In this document: in pieces, positions 1-6,500 of the stretch
Layout of the letters: each line of letters opens with the position of its first letter
Numbering within the stretch: position 1 is the stretch's first letter
NCBI GenBank assembly: GCA_017556845.1
Contig: JAFYMA010000050.1
Location: 1-6,500, forward strand
Length of the DNA stretch: 6,500 nucleotides
Reading direction: 5' to 3'
Origin: Clostridia bacterium
GTDB taxonomy: Bacteria > Bacillota > Clostridia > Oscillospirales > CAG-272
Translations under genes and position numbers: made by a program
Notes under the pieces: generated by a model
The model's database searches: none
What the model saw: the letters and a program-made list of their open reading frames with translations, nothing else
Told to the model about the DNA's origin: nothing

Positions 1-1904
1 ACAAGGGACTTATTGATGTATTGCGCGGAGAGTTCGGCTTTGACGGCTTCGTAATGAGCGACTGGGGCACGATCATCGACCGTGTAACGATGCTCAACGC
101 AGGAAACGATATGTACTGCGGCGGCGCAGCTGTTGCAGAGCAGATCATAAGCCAGATCCAGACGGGACTTTCAAACGGCAGACTTGAAATGTCACAGCTT
201 GACAAGTGCTGCGAAAATATTCTTAACTACGTTGCAAAATCAAACGCAATGAAGAATATCTCCGTTACTAATACTATATCCGACAGAAGCCAGAAGCTTC
301 AGGCGATAAGAACAGCGGGTGCAGAGGGTACAGTTCTTCTCAAGAATAACAACAATACCCTTCCCCTTCCTGTAACAACGGTATCCCTTTTCGGAAACGC
401 ATCTTACAAGACTGAATATTGCGGCTACGGTGCAGGATACGTATCTGTAAAAGACGTTGTAAACATAAGCGAAGGTCTTCAGAATTCAGGTATCGTGCTT
501 AACTCAACGGTAAGCGCACTTTACAATAATTGCGTACAGCACGATGCATACAGCGACAGCACAAATCCGGAAAACGATACTTGCGAGATCGTAATTTCAT
601 CGTCTACCGCAAGAGCTGCCGCAAAGGTCTCCGAATATGCTATATTCACGATTTCAAGAACTACACGCGAAACGATGGACCACGCAAACAGAGCCGGTGA
701 CTATATGCTCAACGCAAGAGAAAGACAGGCGATAGAAAACATATCCTCCGCTTTCCACGCACAAGGCAAAAAGTTCATCGTTATCATCAACACAGGCAAT
801 CCCATCGAAGTTGCTTCGTGGGCTCACCTCGCTGACGCTATCGTTTATGCAGGTCTTTCCGGCGAGCAGATCGGTAACTCAGTTGCAGACATTATAAGAG
901 GTAAGGTTACACCCTCCGGTAAGTTAACATCAACCTGGCCCGTAAAATTCAGCGATACACCTTACGCTGATTATTTCCCCGGCGATTACAATTCATGCGT
1001 ATACAACGATGATATTTACGTTGGTTACCGCTATTTCACAACATTCAACGTTGACGTTATGTATGAGTTCGGCTACGGTCTTTCATACACCACGTTTGAA
1101 TACTCCGATTTCAAGGTTGAAAAATCCGGCGATGACTACATTTTATCAGTAAACGTAACGAATACGGGTAAGGTTTCCGGCAGCGAGGTAGTACAGTTCT
1201 ACGTAACGAAGCCCGACAACAAAAACGAGCATCCCGTAAAAGAGCTTGCAGGCTACGGCAAAACCGTAACTCTTGCCCCCGGTGCATCTCAAACGATCAC
1301 CGTAAAGGTCACAAAGGAAGAGCTGAAAACGTATTCAACCGATGATTCTGCTTGGTTTATCGAGCAGGGCGAATACAAATTCCACGTTGGTGCATCCGTT
1401 GAAAAAATACATTTCACAGACAGCGTTGTGATCGGTGAGGAAACGACAGTTCTTGATACTGAAAACATTCTTAAGGATACGAGTGCAATTGCAATTATCA
1501 CAAAGGACAGACCTTCATTTGATTTCAATTCATCAAAGAACATCGCACTCAACAAGCCCCTTGCAAAATCGGGTGAGGAAAGCGGATGCCCTGTAACGAA
1601 CGTAACGGACGGCAAGCTCAACACAAGATGGAGTGCAGCAGGCTCTACTACCGCAACGTACTGGGTAACGATAGATCTGCAGAAAGTACAGCACGTAAAG
1701 GAAGCGATCATAGTATGGGAAGCGAACTCACACGGAGAGTTCACCGTTAACGTTTCGACCGATAATAAAAACTGGGAAGAGTTAGGCCCGTTCGATCACG
1801 CACAGGCAAACCTTATATCAATAGACAAGGATATACGTTACATCAACATACAAGGTCCTAAAAACGCTTACTTCTCCATTTACGAAATAGGTGTTTATCA
1901 ATAA
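1..1904 (+). CDS. GH3 family beta-glycosidase with C-terminal F5/8 type C domain, 5' partial
   Basis: This is a retaining exo-acting glycoside hydrolase, probably a beta-glucosidase or related beta-glycosidase removing terminal sugars from oligosaccharides. The gene enters from outside the window: the frame is open from base 3 (KGLIDVLRGEFGFDGF), so the TTG at 21 is not its start. Numbering from that TTG, the nucleophile motif VMSDWG places Asp at residue 14 (bases 60-62). The GH3 C-terminal domain spans about 95-355. Its SRTTRETMD segment puts Glu217 where the acid/base of Thermotoga-type GH3 enzymes lies. GYGLSYTTFEYSDF at about 351-364 leads into the fibronectin III-like domain (about 365-470). 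After a linker, residues 507-627 form an F5/8 type C (CBM32/discoidin-like) domain: NIALNKP, TDGKLNTRWSA, WVTIDL. About 250-300 N-terminal residues (most of the TIM barrel and any signal peptide) are missing, so location in the cell cannot be judged. Family is certain; substrate is not. Confidence 0.93.
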   Translation, partial: KGLIDVLRGEFGFDGFVMSDWGTIIDRVTMLNAGNDMYCGGAAVAEQIISQIQTGLSNGRLEMSQLDKCCENILNYVAKSNAMKNISVTNTISDRSQKLQAIRTAGAEGTVLLKNNNNTLPLPVTTVSLFGNASYKTEYCGYGAGYVSVKDVVNISEGLQNSGIVLNSTVSALYNNCVQHDAYSDSTNPENDTCEIVISSSTARAAAKVSEYAIFTISRTTRETMDHANRAGDYMLNARERQAIENISSAFHAQGKKFIVIINTGNPIEVASWAHLADAIVYAGLSGEQIGNSVADIIRGKVTPSGKLTSTWPVKFSDTPYADYFPGDYNSCVYNDDIYVGYRYFTTFNVDVMYEFGYGLSYTTFEYSDFKVEKSGDDYILSVNVTNTGKVSGSEVVQFYVTKPDNKNEHPVKELAGYGKTVTLAPGASQTITVKVTKEELKTYSTDDSAWFIEQGEYKFHVGASVEKIHFTDSVVIGEETTVLDTENILKDTSAIAIITKDRPSFDFNSSKNIALNKPLAKSGEESGCPVTNVTDGKLNTRWSAAGSTTATYWVTIDLQKVQHVKEAIIVWEANSHGEFTVNVSTDNKNWEELGPFDHAQANLISIDKDIRYINIQGPKNAYFSIYEIGVYQ

Positions 1905-1910
1905 ACAGAC

Positions 1911-1950
1911 AAAAGCGTCTGTCGGAAATTTACCGACAGACGCTTTTTTT
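1911..1950. terminator. Bidirectional Rho-independent terminator between convergent genes
   Basis: A perfect 15-bp stem (1911-1925 with 1933-1947) encloses a 7-base loop, AAATTTA. On the + strand the stem runs into a T-tract (1944-1950), beginning 7 bases after the GH3 stop codon. On the - strand the stem ends in TTTTGTCTGTTT, a weaker but plausible U-rich tail, and lies 15 bases beyond the lipoprotein stop codon. One hairpin therefore probably ends both convergent transcripts, more strongly for the GH3 gene. Confidence 0.9.
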
Positions 1951-1964
1951 GCACTGTGAAATAA

Positions 1965-3536
1965 CTAATTTTTAATTTCCCGCATATAAGAAATTCCGTA
2001 AAGATCAAGGGCGTGTATTTTTATAAAGCCTTTATCCAAAGCCTCCTTGACGGTCATCTCCTCGCCGTCCGCAAATCTGACCGTCACATAATCGCTTTTG
2101 ACAGACGGAAAGCTGTAAACGTATTCATCATCCTCAAAAAACGCTTCTATTGCCTGATCCGTCGGTATATTCTTCTCTTTTGCTATATCCCTTATAATTT
2201 CTATCGGTCTTTCGTAATACGGCATAAAAACCTCTTCCTTGTCAAACGAAAACCGCATACCGTCCTCAAAATCATATCCGTCACCAAGCGGAGTTGAATC
2301 CTTTTTCGAATATACCCATTCTTTGCCGTCAAGGAAAAACGTATATTTATATACGCCTATCTGCTCTGCACTTTCGACGAACAGTGTCAACTGTTCAGCG
2401 TCTCTTTGATATTTTCCAAACAGTGCAGATGAATGAAGCATAGACTTTCCAATTCTGAACGTACCGTTTTCACGGTCAAGGAAAAAATACGGTCCATTCT
2501 GCTTTTCATCACCGCTTGATACGTACACCTTGTACGATGACGGCATCATCTGCTCAAGCTCATACGTTGGAAAAATGCTCGTCATTTCAAGCGTTTCGGG
2601 ATCTATTATAAACATATCGTAGCCCATAACTCTTCTTGCAATGCCTCTTGTATAGCCGTTTGTATGAAAGCAGACAAAAAGCGGTGCGGAAAGCTGCTGC
2701 TTTTCGTATTGGGTGCTTTGCTCATAATCTGAAGAAAACTGATTTCGTGCAAGTATTATTTTTTCCCACTCGCTTACAAGATGATCGCTGTTTTCCTTAC
2801 CTGATACGCTTGAGCCGTTAAGCGACAAAATCTGCATACAGCCAAGAACTGTACCGAAGGATCCATCCTCGCGCGGCGTAATTGTATTTTCATCTGATGC
2901 ATCGTATTCACCGTCACCTGCAAAGACGGATATACCGTAGCCCGGGCGGTATATCTCCGTCACGGTTTCAAAGCCTGCATCGTGCATATATATTCTATAA
3001 TAGATGATAAGAGATATTTCCCTCATCATACGGTAGTATTTATTATATCCGTCCGACATTGAATCAAATTCAGAATAGTCACCGTGATACGGATATATAT
3101 CCTGCATACTGCCGTTAAGCTCGAGCTTTTTTACAGCTCCGCTTTCAAGCATACCCGTCAAATGAATGCTTTCATATTTGAAATAAAGAGAGATCGAATC
3201 GTTTATGATAAACAGCAGCTCATCGTAGCTAAGGGCAATTCGTTTTCCGCTTGTGCGGATATTATAAAGCTCGTTGAACTGCTCCTGAGAAAAAACGGTG
3301 AGGCTTTCGCCGTCGCAATGCAGATACTTATCGAATTTTTCCTTTAAGGCGCTTTGTGACGTCGGCTCATTCAACGTACTGTCTACGATACTGTCAATGC
3401 TTTGCTGCATATCAAGCTCGTACGGCTTTTCTTCTGCCCTGCCGATGCTTATGGCATACATACACCCGGAAAGCAGAAAAGATGACGCTAACACCAGACA
3501 CACAACGATCGATACAAATTTTGCATTTTGTTTCAT
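1965..3536 (-). CDS. Putative lipoprotein of unknown function, last gene of the two-component module
   Basis: I do not recognise the family. The product has a lipoprotein signal peptide: Lys2 and Lys6, a hydrophobic stretch (about 8-22), then the lipobox LSGC with Cys25 as the lipidated residue. The mature protein (about 498 residues) should therefore sit on the outer face of the membrane. There are no further clear membrane segments. It is rich in Tyr, Glu, Asp and Ser, with mixed alpha/beta-looking sequence and no catalytic motif I can name. The last 45 residues (479-523) look like a separate small module: YVTVRFADGEEMTVKEALD followed by GFIKIHALDLYGISY. The start is supported by an AAGGAAGG ribosome binding site at 3544-3551, 7 bases before ATG. 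The gene follows the histidine kinase by 81 bp and has its own candidate promoter with a copy of the regulator's putative half-site. A role as sensor partner, regulated target or feedback component of the kinase is inferred from context only. Confidence 0.85.
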   Translation of the reverse strand: MKQNAKFVSIVVCLVLASSFLLSGCMYAISIGRAEEKPYELDMQQSIDSIVDSTLNEPTSQSALKEKFDKYLHCDGESLTVFSQEQFNELYNIRTSGKRIALSYDELLFIINDSISLYFKYESIHLTGMLESGAVKKLELNGSMQDIYPYHGDYSEFDSMSDGYNKYYRMMREISLIIYYRIYMHDAGFETVTEIYRPGYGISVFAGDGEYDASDENTITPREDGSFGTVLGCMQILSLNGSSVSGKENSDHLVSEWEKIILARNQFSSDYEQSTQYEKQQLSAPLFVCFHTNGYTRGIARRVMGYDMFIIDPETLEMTSIFPTYELEQMMPSSYKVYVSSGDEKQNGPYFFLDRENGTFRIGKSMLHSSALFGKYQRDAEQLTLFVESAEQIGVYKYTFFLDGKEWVYSKKDSTPLGDGYDFEDGMRFSFDKEEVFMPYYERPIEIIRDIAKEKNIPTDQAIEAFFEDDEYVYSFPSVKSDYVTVRFADGEEMTVKEALDKGFIKIHALDLYGISYMREIKN

Positions 3537-3581
3537 ATAAACACCTTCCTTTCATTTAGCACCTTTTTCCTTTGCAATGCC

Positions 3582-3610
3582 ATTGTATAAGGAGTTTATC
3601 TCCAAGTTGT
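3582..3610 (-). promoter_or_regulatory. Candidate regulator-activated promoter of the lipoprotein gene
   Basis: Read on the - strand, 3610-3595 is ACAACTTGGAGATAAA, matching 14 of 16 bases of the site upstream of the response regulator gene (both differences are transitions). It comprises one complete 11-bp half-site (TTGGAGATAAA, 3595-3605) preceded by the last five bases, ACAAC, of a degenerate upstream half. A -10-like TACAAT (3582-3587) follows after 7 bp, the same distance as at the regulator promoter. The hexamer 17 bp upstream of this -10 is ACAACT, a poor -35, as expected where an activator substitutes for -35 recognition. The predicted leader would be about 38 bases. Binding by the neighbouring regulator is an inference. 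Confidence 0.5.
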
Positions 3611-3617
3611 CATACGC

Positions 3618-4979
3618 TTATTGCAGAGTTGTAAAAATAACGGTTATTTCAGTTCCCCGTCCGAGCTCTGATTTAAAATTCATTTCAGCATTGTGGGAAA
3701 GAACGATCTGTTTGCATAACGCAAGCCCCAATCCCGCACCGCCCTCTGCGCGAGAACGTGACTTGTCCGTACGGTAAAACGGCTCTGTTATATGAAGAAG
3801 CTGCTCGCTTGTCATTCCTCTGCCGTTGTCGGTTATGATGACTCGGTCTATATTACATTCAATACTTACGCGACCGCCGTCAGAACACGCCTTTATCGCA
3901 TTTTCTATAAGATTGTAAAACAGCATCGTAAGCAGAGTTTCATTTCCCTTTACCGCCATATATTCGGTATTGCATCTCAATTCAACGTGTGCTTTCTCTG
4001 ATTTCAGGCTAAGGCTTTGTACGGCGTATGAAAGAACCCTTGATATATCAACGTCAGCCATTTCAATTTTATTTTCGCGTATAAACGCACCGTCGAGCAA
4101 AAGCTCTGATATTTTTTGCAGCCGCTCTGACTCAGTCATTATATATTTTGCCGCGATCAGTCTGCGTTCCTCTGTTGTATTAGCCTTTTCAATATATTCG
4201 GCATATCCGTGAATGCTCGTAAGCGGTGTTCTCAATTCGTGCGCCATATTATCAACGAGCTGTTGCTTTTTTGCAGCTTCAGTTTCAAGGCTTGACATCT
4301 GCTCGTTTATTTTCGAAAGCATTGAATTAAAGCTTTTGGCAAGTAGAGTAAATTCGTCATTTCCCTTTTCCTCTGCAGTAACGGAAAAGTCGCCCGACTG
4401 TATTATTTCCGTTGTTTTGCGGAGCTTTTCAAGCGGCTCTGACAGCTTTTTCAAGATGAAGTACAGACATATAGCAAGGAATATTGATACGCTTACAGCA
4501 GTTATTATATAAGTCATCATAAGCGATCTGAATTCAGTATCAAGACTTTGTACGTTTTTGGCAAATATCATATCATATTTGCCGTTGCATATTTCAGAGG
4601 AAATCACTATATGATGCTTATTTTCAATATCGGTATGCAAAATCGAGTTTTTGCCTATTTGTATATCCTCGTTAAAATTGGAATAAATGACGTTTGATCT
4701 TTCCTTAAATGCAAGTAAAATTCCCTTTTTTCCGTAGTGATTTCCAAATGAATTCATAAGCAGTGACGGACTTGAATTACTGTTCGATGATGTCATATCC
4801 ATGTAATCCCGCTCAAAAGACATAGCAATGTAATACTGCTCGGCAGATGCCGTATTCTCCGAGGATTGAACGTTACGCTTGTATGTATATACTGTAAGGG
4901 AAAGTATACCGCAGTTAAGACAAAGTAAGAAAAGTATCAAAGTGAATATATAGGTTTTTTGCCAAAATCTCATTTTCAT
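3618..4979 (-). CDS. Membrane sensor histidine kinase (HAMP, HisKA, HATPase)
   Basis: This is the sensor half of a two-component system: it autophosphorylates on His and passes phosphate to the adjacent regulator. Order of parts: first membrane segment about 9-31; an extracytoplasmic sensor loop of about 120 residues (33-152) with a Ser/Asn-rich stretch at 63-72; second membrane segment about 154-176; HAMP linker about 177-230; HisKA domain with the H-box NMAHELRTPLTSI (phospho-acceptor His247); and the ATPase domain with N-box NLIENA (356-361), G1 DNGRGM (384-389), F-box EPFYR (399-403) and G2 GGAGLGLAL (413-421). All catalytic motifs are intact, so it should be active. Its ATG overlaps the regulator's stop codon in an ATGA, with only a weak upstream AGG, suggesting translational coupling. 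The sensor loop matches nothing I can name, so the signal is unknown. Its length of 453 residues is normal for this class. Confidence 0.96.
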   Translation of the reverse strand: MKMRFWQKTYIFTLILFLLCLNCGILSLTVYTYKRNVQSSENTASAEQYYIAMSFERDYMDMTSSNSNSSPSLLMNSFGNHYGKKGILLAFKERSNVIYSNFNEDIQIGKNSILHTDIENKHHIVISSEICNGKYDMIFAKNVQSLDTEFRSLMMTYIITAVSVSIFLAICLYFILKKLSEPLEKLRKTTEIIQSGDFSVTAEEKGNDEFTLLAKSFNSMLSKINEQMSSLETEAAKKQQLVDNMAHELRTPLTSIHGYAEYIEKANTTEERRLIAAKYIMTESERLQKISELLLDGAFIRENKIEMADVDISRVLSYAVQSLSLKSEKAHVELRCNTEYMAVKGNETLLTMLFYNLIENAIKACSDGGRVSIECNIDRVIITDNGRGMTSEQLLHITEPFYRTDKSRSRAEGGAGLGLALCKQIVLSHNAEMNFKSELGRGTEITVIFTTLQ

Positions 4980-5623
4980 ATTTCGAACCTGTATCCTATC
5001 TTATATACGGTTTTTATACGGTCGGATATTGAAAGCTTCTGACGCAGGCGCTGTATATGAACGTCAACCGTTCTCGTGTCGCCCTCATAATCGAACTCCC
5101 AAACCAATTTCAACAGCTTTTCGCGTGATAAAGCAAGGTTTCTGTTATTTATCAAAACTTGTAAAAGATCAAATTCGCGGGGCTTTAAAAATATCTCCTG
5201 ACCGTCTTTATACACCCGTCTGTTATCAAATTCCACTCTTATACCGTCAAATTCAAAGCTTTTGACGTCTGCCCTCGTTCTGCGTAAAACCGCCTTTACA
5301 CGCTCAACAAGCTCTATTATGTCAAACGGCTTTGTAATATAGTCGTCCGCTCCAAGCCTAAGCCCCTTTATCCTGTCCTGACTTTGCGAGCGCGCAGTAA
5401 CGAATATAACGGGTACGTCTTCGAGATATTCAATTATATCAAATCCCGAATGATCGGGAAGCATTACGTCAAGGATCACAAGATCATATTTCGGCTTTAC
5501 TGCCTCTTGAAGACCTGCGCTTCCGTCAAACACCTGGGTACATTCGTGTCCCACAAGCTCAAGATTGAATCTTATAAGATCACTTATCGCCTTTTCATCC
5601 TCTACTATAAGAATTTTTGCCAT
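4976..5623 (-). CDS. OmpR/PhoB-family response regulator
   Basis: This is the cytoplasmic transcription factor partner of the downstream kinase. The receiver domain (about 3-113) has the full active site: acidic pair Glu8/Asp9, phospho-acceptor Asp52 in VILDVMLPD, Thr76 in FVTAR, and Lys98 in the TKPF motif. The winged-helix DNA-binding domain (about 122-215) shows KPREFDLLQVL, the recognition-helix segment TRTVDVHIQRLRQKL, and the terminal YKIGYRFEI hairpin typical of the OmpR group. At 215 residues it is slightly shorter than the usual 225-235, mostly because of a short linker. A GGGAG ribosome binding site lies 8 bases before the ATG. The promoter region carries a tandem 11-bp repeat of the kind bound by this family, suggesting autoregulation. 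The fold and role are certain; the wider set of controlled genes is not visible here. Confidence 0.97.
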   Translation of the reverse strand: MAKILIVEDEKAISDLIRFNLELVGHECTQVFDGSAGLQEAVKPKYDLVILDVMLPDHSGFDIIEYLEDVPVIFVTARSQSQDRIKGLRLGADDYITKPFDIIELVERVKAVLRRTRADVKSFEFDGIRVEFDNRRVYKDGQEIFLKPREFDLLQVLINNRNLALSREKLLKLVWEFDYEGDTRTVDVHIQRLRQKLSISDRIKTVYKIGYRFEI

Positions 5624-5673
5624 ATTGAATTCTCCCGTTATTTCAAATAATGGTGATAACCGTTCGTATTCTT

Positions 5674-5708
5674 ATAATAACACGCTTTTGTTTCCAAGTT
5701 GTATCCAA
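5674..5708 (-). promoter_or_regulatory. Candidate autoregulated promoter with tandem 11-bp regulator sites
   Basis: Read on the - strand, two head-to-tail 11-mers abut: TTGGATACAAC (5708-5698) and TTGGAAACAAA (5697-5687), identical at 9 of 11 positions. An 11-bp direct-repeat period is the known arrangement for PhoB/OmpR-type dimers bound on one face of DNA. Seven bases further lies TATTAT (5674-5679), and an overlapping alternative, TATAAG, sits at 5671-5676. Either could be the -10. Seventeen bases upstream of TATTAT is ACAACT, a poor -35 lying within the repeats, as in activator-dependent promoters where the regulator overlaps the -35 position. The leader to the regulator ATG would be about 43 bases. 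Confidence 0.65.
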
Positions 5709-5743
5709 AAAAGATAAAAGATCGGCAGGAAATCTGCCGATCT
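5709..5743 (-). terminator. Rho-independent terminator of the BglX-like GH3 gene
   Basis: A perfect 10-bp GC-containing stem (5719-5728 with 5734-5743) has a 5-base loop. On the - strand it is followed by TTTATCTTTTTT, a good U-rich tail. It starts 13 bases after the GH3 stop codon. The U-tract ends directly against the first regulator half-site (5708), so GH3 transcription is probably stopped just before the regulator promoter. On the + strand there is no T-tract, so it works in one direction. Confidence 0.85.
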
Positions 5744-5756
5744 ATAACGTATTGTA

Positions 5757-6500
5757 TTATACGAGCTTAAACTCAACGAACTGCTGAACGCTTGATGTAT
5801 TGGAAACGAATACCTTGAATTTTCCTTTTTCCGCTTCAAATTTACCGCTGAAGGTGTGGAATTTGAGAGCATCTACCGTAATTCTGAACTGAACGGTCTT
5901 TTCTTCGCCGGCTTTGAGAGTTACCTTTTCATAGCCCTTAAGCTCCTTGATAGGTCTTGCAACGGATGCTGTAACATCCTGGATATAAAGCTGAACCGTT
6001 TCAATTCCCTCGCGTGTGCCCGTGTTCTTTACGTTTACAGATACGGTGATCTCTCCGTCAGACGTCATTTCGTCAGCGGAAAGAACAGGCTCGGAAATAT
6101 CAAAGTCCGTATATGAAAGGCCGTAGCCGAAAGGATAAACAGGCTCAAAGGGAGTGTCCATATATCTTAAGCAATAACCGCCACCGCCATTGGGTCTGCC
6201 TGTACGCAAACGGTTGTAGCAGTACGGTGACTGACCCTCGTGAGGAAACGTCATAGGAAGCTTGCCCTGGAAGTTTACCTTGCCGAAGAGCAGATTTGCA
6301 AGAGCGCTGCCTCCTTCAGTACCGGGCTGCCAGAATATAACTGTTGCAGGGGATACGTCCTTTATCTTTTCAAGCGCAAGAGGACGTCCGCAATAAAATA
6401 CAGTAACCGTATTCTTGTTTACCGCACACACCTGCTTTATAAGCTCTGTCTGTGAGTCGCTTACGGAAATCCTTGCACGTGTATGAGCCTCACCGCTCAT
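5757..6500 (-). CDS. GH3 family beta-glucosidase, BglX-like, C-terminal part (5' end outside window)
   Basis: This is the C-terminal third of a retaining beta-glycosidase closely resembling the BglX type of periplasmic/bacterial beta-glucosidase. The 247 visible residues begin MSGEAHTRARI, which aligns with the BglX segment containing the acid/base Glu (here residue 4, bases 6489-6491), so the ATG at the window edge is internal. The rest of the GH3 C-terminal domain follows: FYCGRPLALEKI, WQPGTEGGSALANLLFG, GKLPMTFP, then YPFGYGLSYTDFDI (122-135). A fibronectin III-like domain closes the protein (about 140-247), with QLYIQDVTASVARPIKELKGYEKV-type sequence characteristic of this group. About 500 N-terminal residues, including the nucleophile, are absent. 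Unlike the GH3 at the other end of the window, it has no added binding domain, and sequence details differ enough that the two are not halves of one gene or a recent duplication. Likely substrates are beta-linked gluco-oligosaccharides. Confidence 0.93.
   Translation of the reverse strand: MSGEAHTRARISVSDSQTELIKQVCAVNKNTVTVFYCGRPLALEKIKDVSPATVIFWQPGTEGGSALANLLFGKVNFQGKLPMTFPHEGQSPYCYNRLRTGRPNGGGGYCLRYMDTPFEPVYPFGYGLSYTDFDISEPVLSADEMTSDGEITVSVNVKNTGTREGIETVQLYIQDVTASVARPIKELKGYEKVTLKAGEEKTVQFRITVDALKFHTFSGKFEAEKGKFKVFVSNTSSVQQFVEFKLV

Noticed and set aside
21..23. TTG as a start codon for the left GH3 gene
   Set aside because: The frame is open to the window edge and the upstream residues KGLIDV match the conserved GH3 sequence before the nucleophile motif.
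1289..1744. A 151-codon open frame on the - strand inside the GH3 gene
   Set aside because: It lies wholly antisense to a well-conserved fibronectin III/F5-8C coding region, has no ribosome binding site or family resemblance, and its composition reflects the codon bias of the opposite strand.
2567..2577. A further half-site-like TTGGAAAAATG on the + strand (and TTGGAATAAAT at 4678-4688)
   Set aside because: Both are inside coding sequence on the other strand, lack a tandem partner and have no promoter-like element or gene start next to them; chance matches.
3591..3603. Small GGAG/CTCC hairpin in the kinase-lipoprotein gap, considered as an attenuator or terminator
   Set aside because: Only a 4-bp stem with no U-tract; it overlaps the candidate operator and is too weak to be a terminator.
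4213..4512. A 99-codon open frame on the + strand, and similar short + strand frames between 2013 and 5650
   Set aside because: All are antisense to the kinase, regulator or lipoprotein genes, whose motifs are intact; none has its own plausible initiation signal or recognisable product.
5672..5872. A 66-codon - strand open frame spanning the GH3 end, terminator and regulator promoter
   Set aside because: It overlaps the GH3 coding end in another frame and crosses a strong terminator and the tandem repeats; no product features.
6498..6500. ATG at the window edge as the start of the right GH3 gene
   Set aside because: The protein would begin in the middle of the GH3 C-terminal domain, at the acid/base segment; it is internal.

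Overview
The window looks like chromosomal DNA from a carbohydrate-degrading member of the Firmicutes, most likely a gut or rumen clostridium of the Ruminococcus/Oscillospiraceae type. This rests on the moderate GC content, strong AGGAGG-like ribosome binding sites, a Gram-positive-style lipoprotein and OmpR-type two-component pair, and two different family 3 glycoside hydrolases (GH3). The placement is an inference from gene style, not from a marker gene.

Layout: (1) From 1 to 1904 on the + strand lies the C-terminal three quarters of a GH3 beta-glycosidase, entering from outside the window and carrying a C-terminal F5/8 type C (discoidin/CBM32-like) domain. (2) A 15-bp-stem terminator at 1911-1950 serves this gene and also the convergent gene on the other strand. 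(3) From 1965 to 5623 on the - strand lies a sensory module, in transcription order: an OmpR/PhoB-type response regulator (4976-5623), a histidine kinase (3618-4979, overlapping the regulator by ATGA), and a 523-residue lipoprotein of unknown function (1965-3536) after an 81-bp gap. (4) A terminator at 5709-5743 separates this module from (5) the C-terminal third of a second, BglX-like GH3 enzyme on the - strand (5757-6500), whose 5' end lies outside the window.

The most informative observation is regulatory. Immediately upstream of the response regulator gene are two head-to-tail 11-bp repeats (9 of 11 identical), the arrangement used by PhoB/OmpR-family regulators. The downstream half-site plus its flank recurs (14 of 16 bases) in the gap before the lipoprotein gene. 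At both places a -10-like hexamer begins exactly 7 bp after the half-site, with no recognisable -35 hexamer. The simplest reading is that the regulator activates its own operon and, separately, the lipoprotein gene. The lipoprotein would then be a direct target and possibly a sensor partner or feedback component of the kinase. The two flanking GH3 enzymes suggest, but do not show, that the signal concerns oligosaccharides or the cell envelope.

No tRNA, rRNA, CRISPR array, insertion sequence or phage gene was seen.
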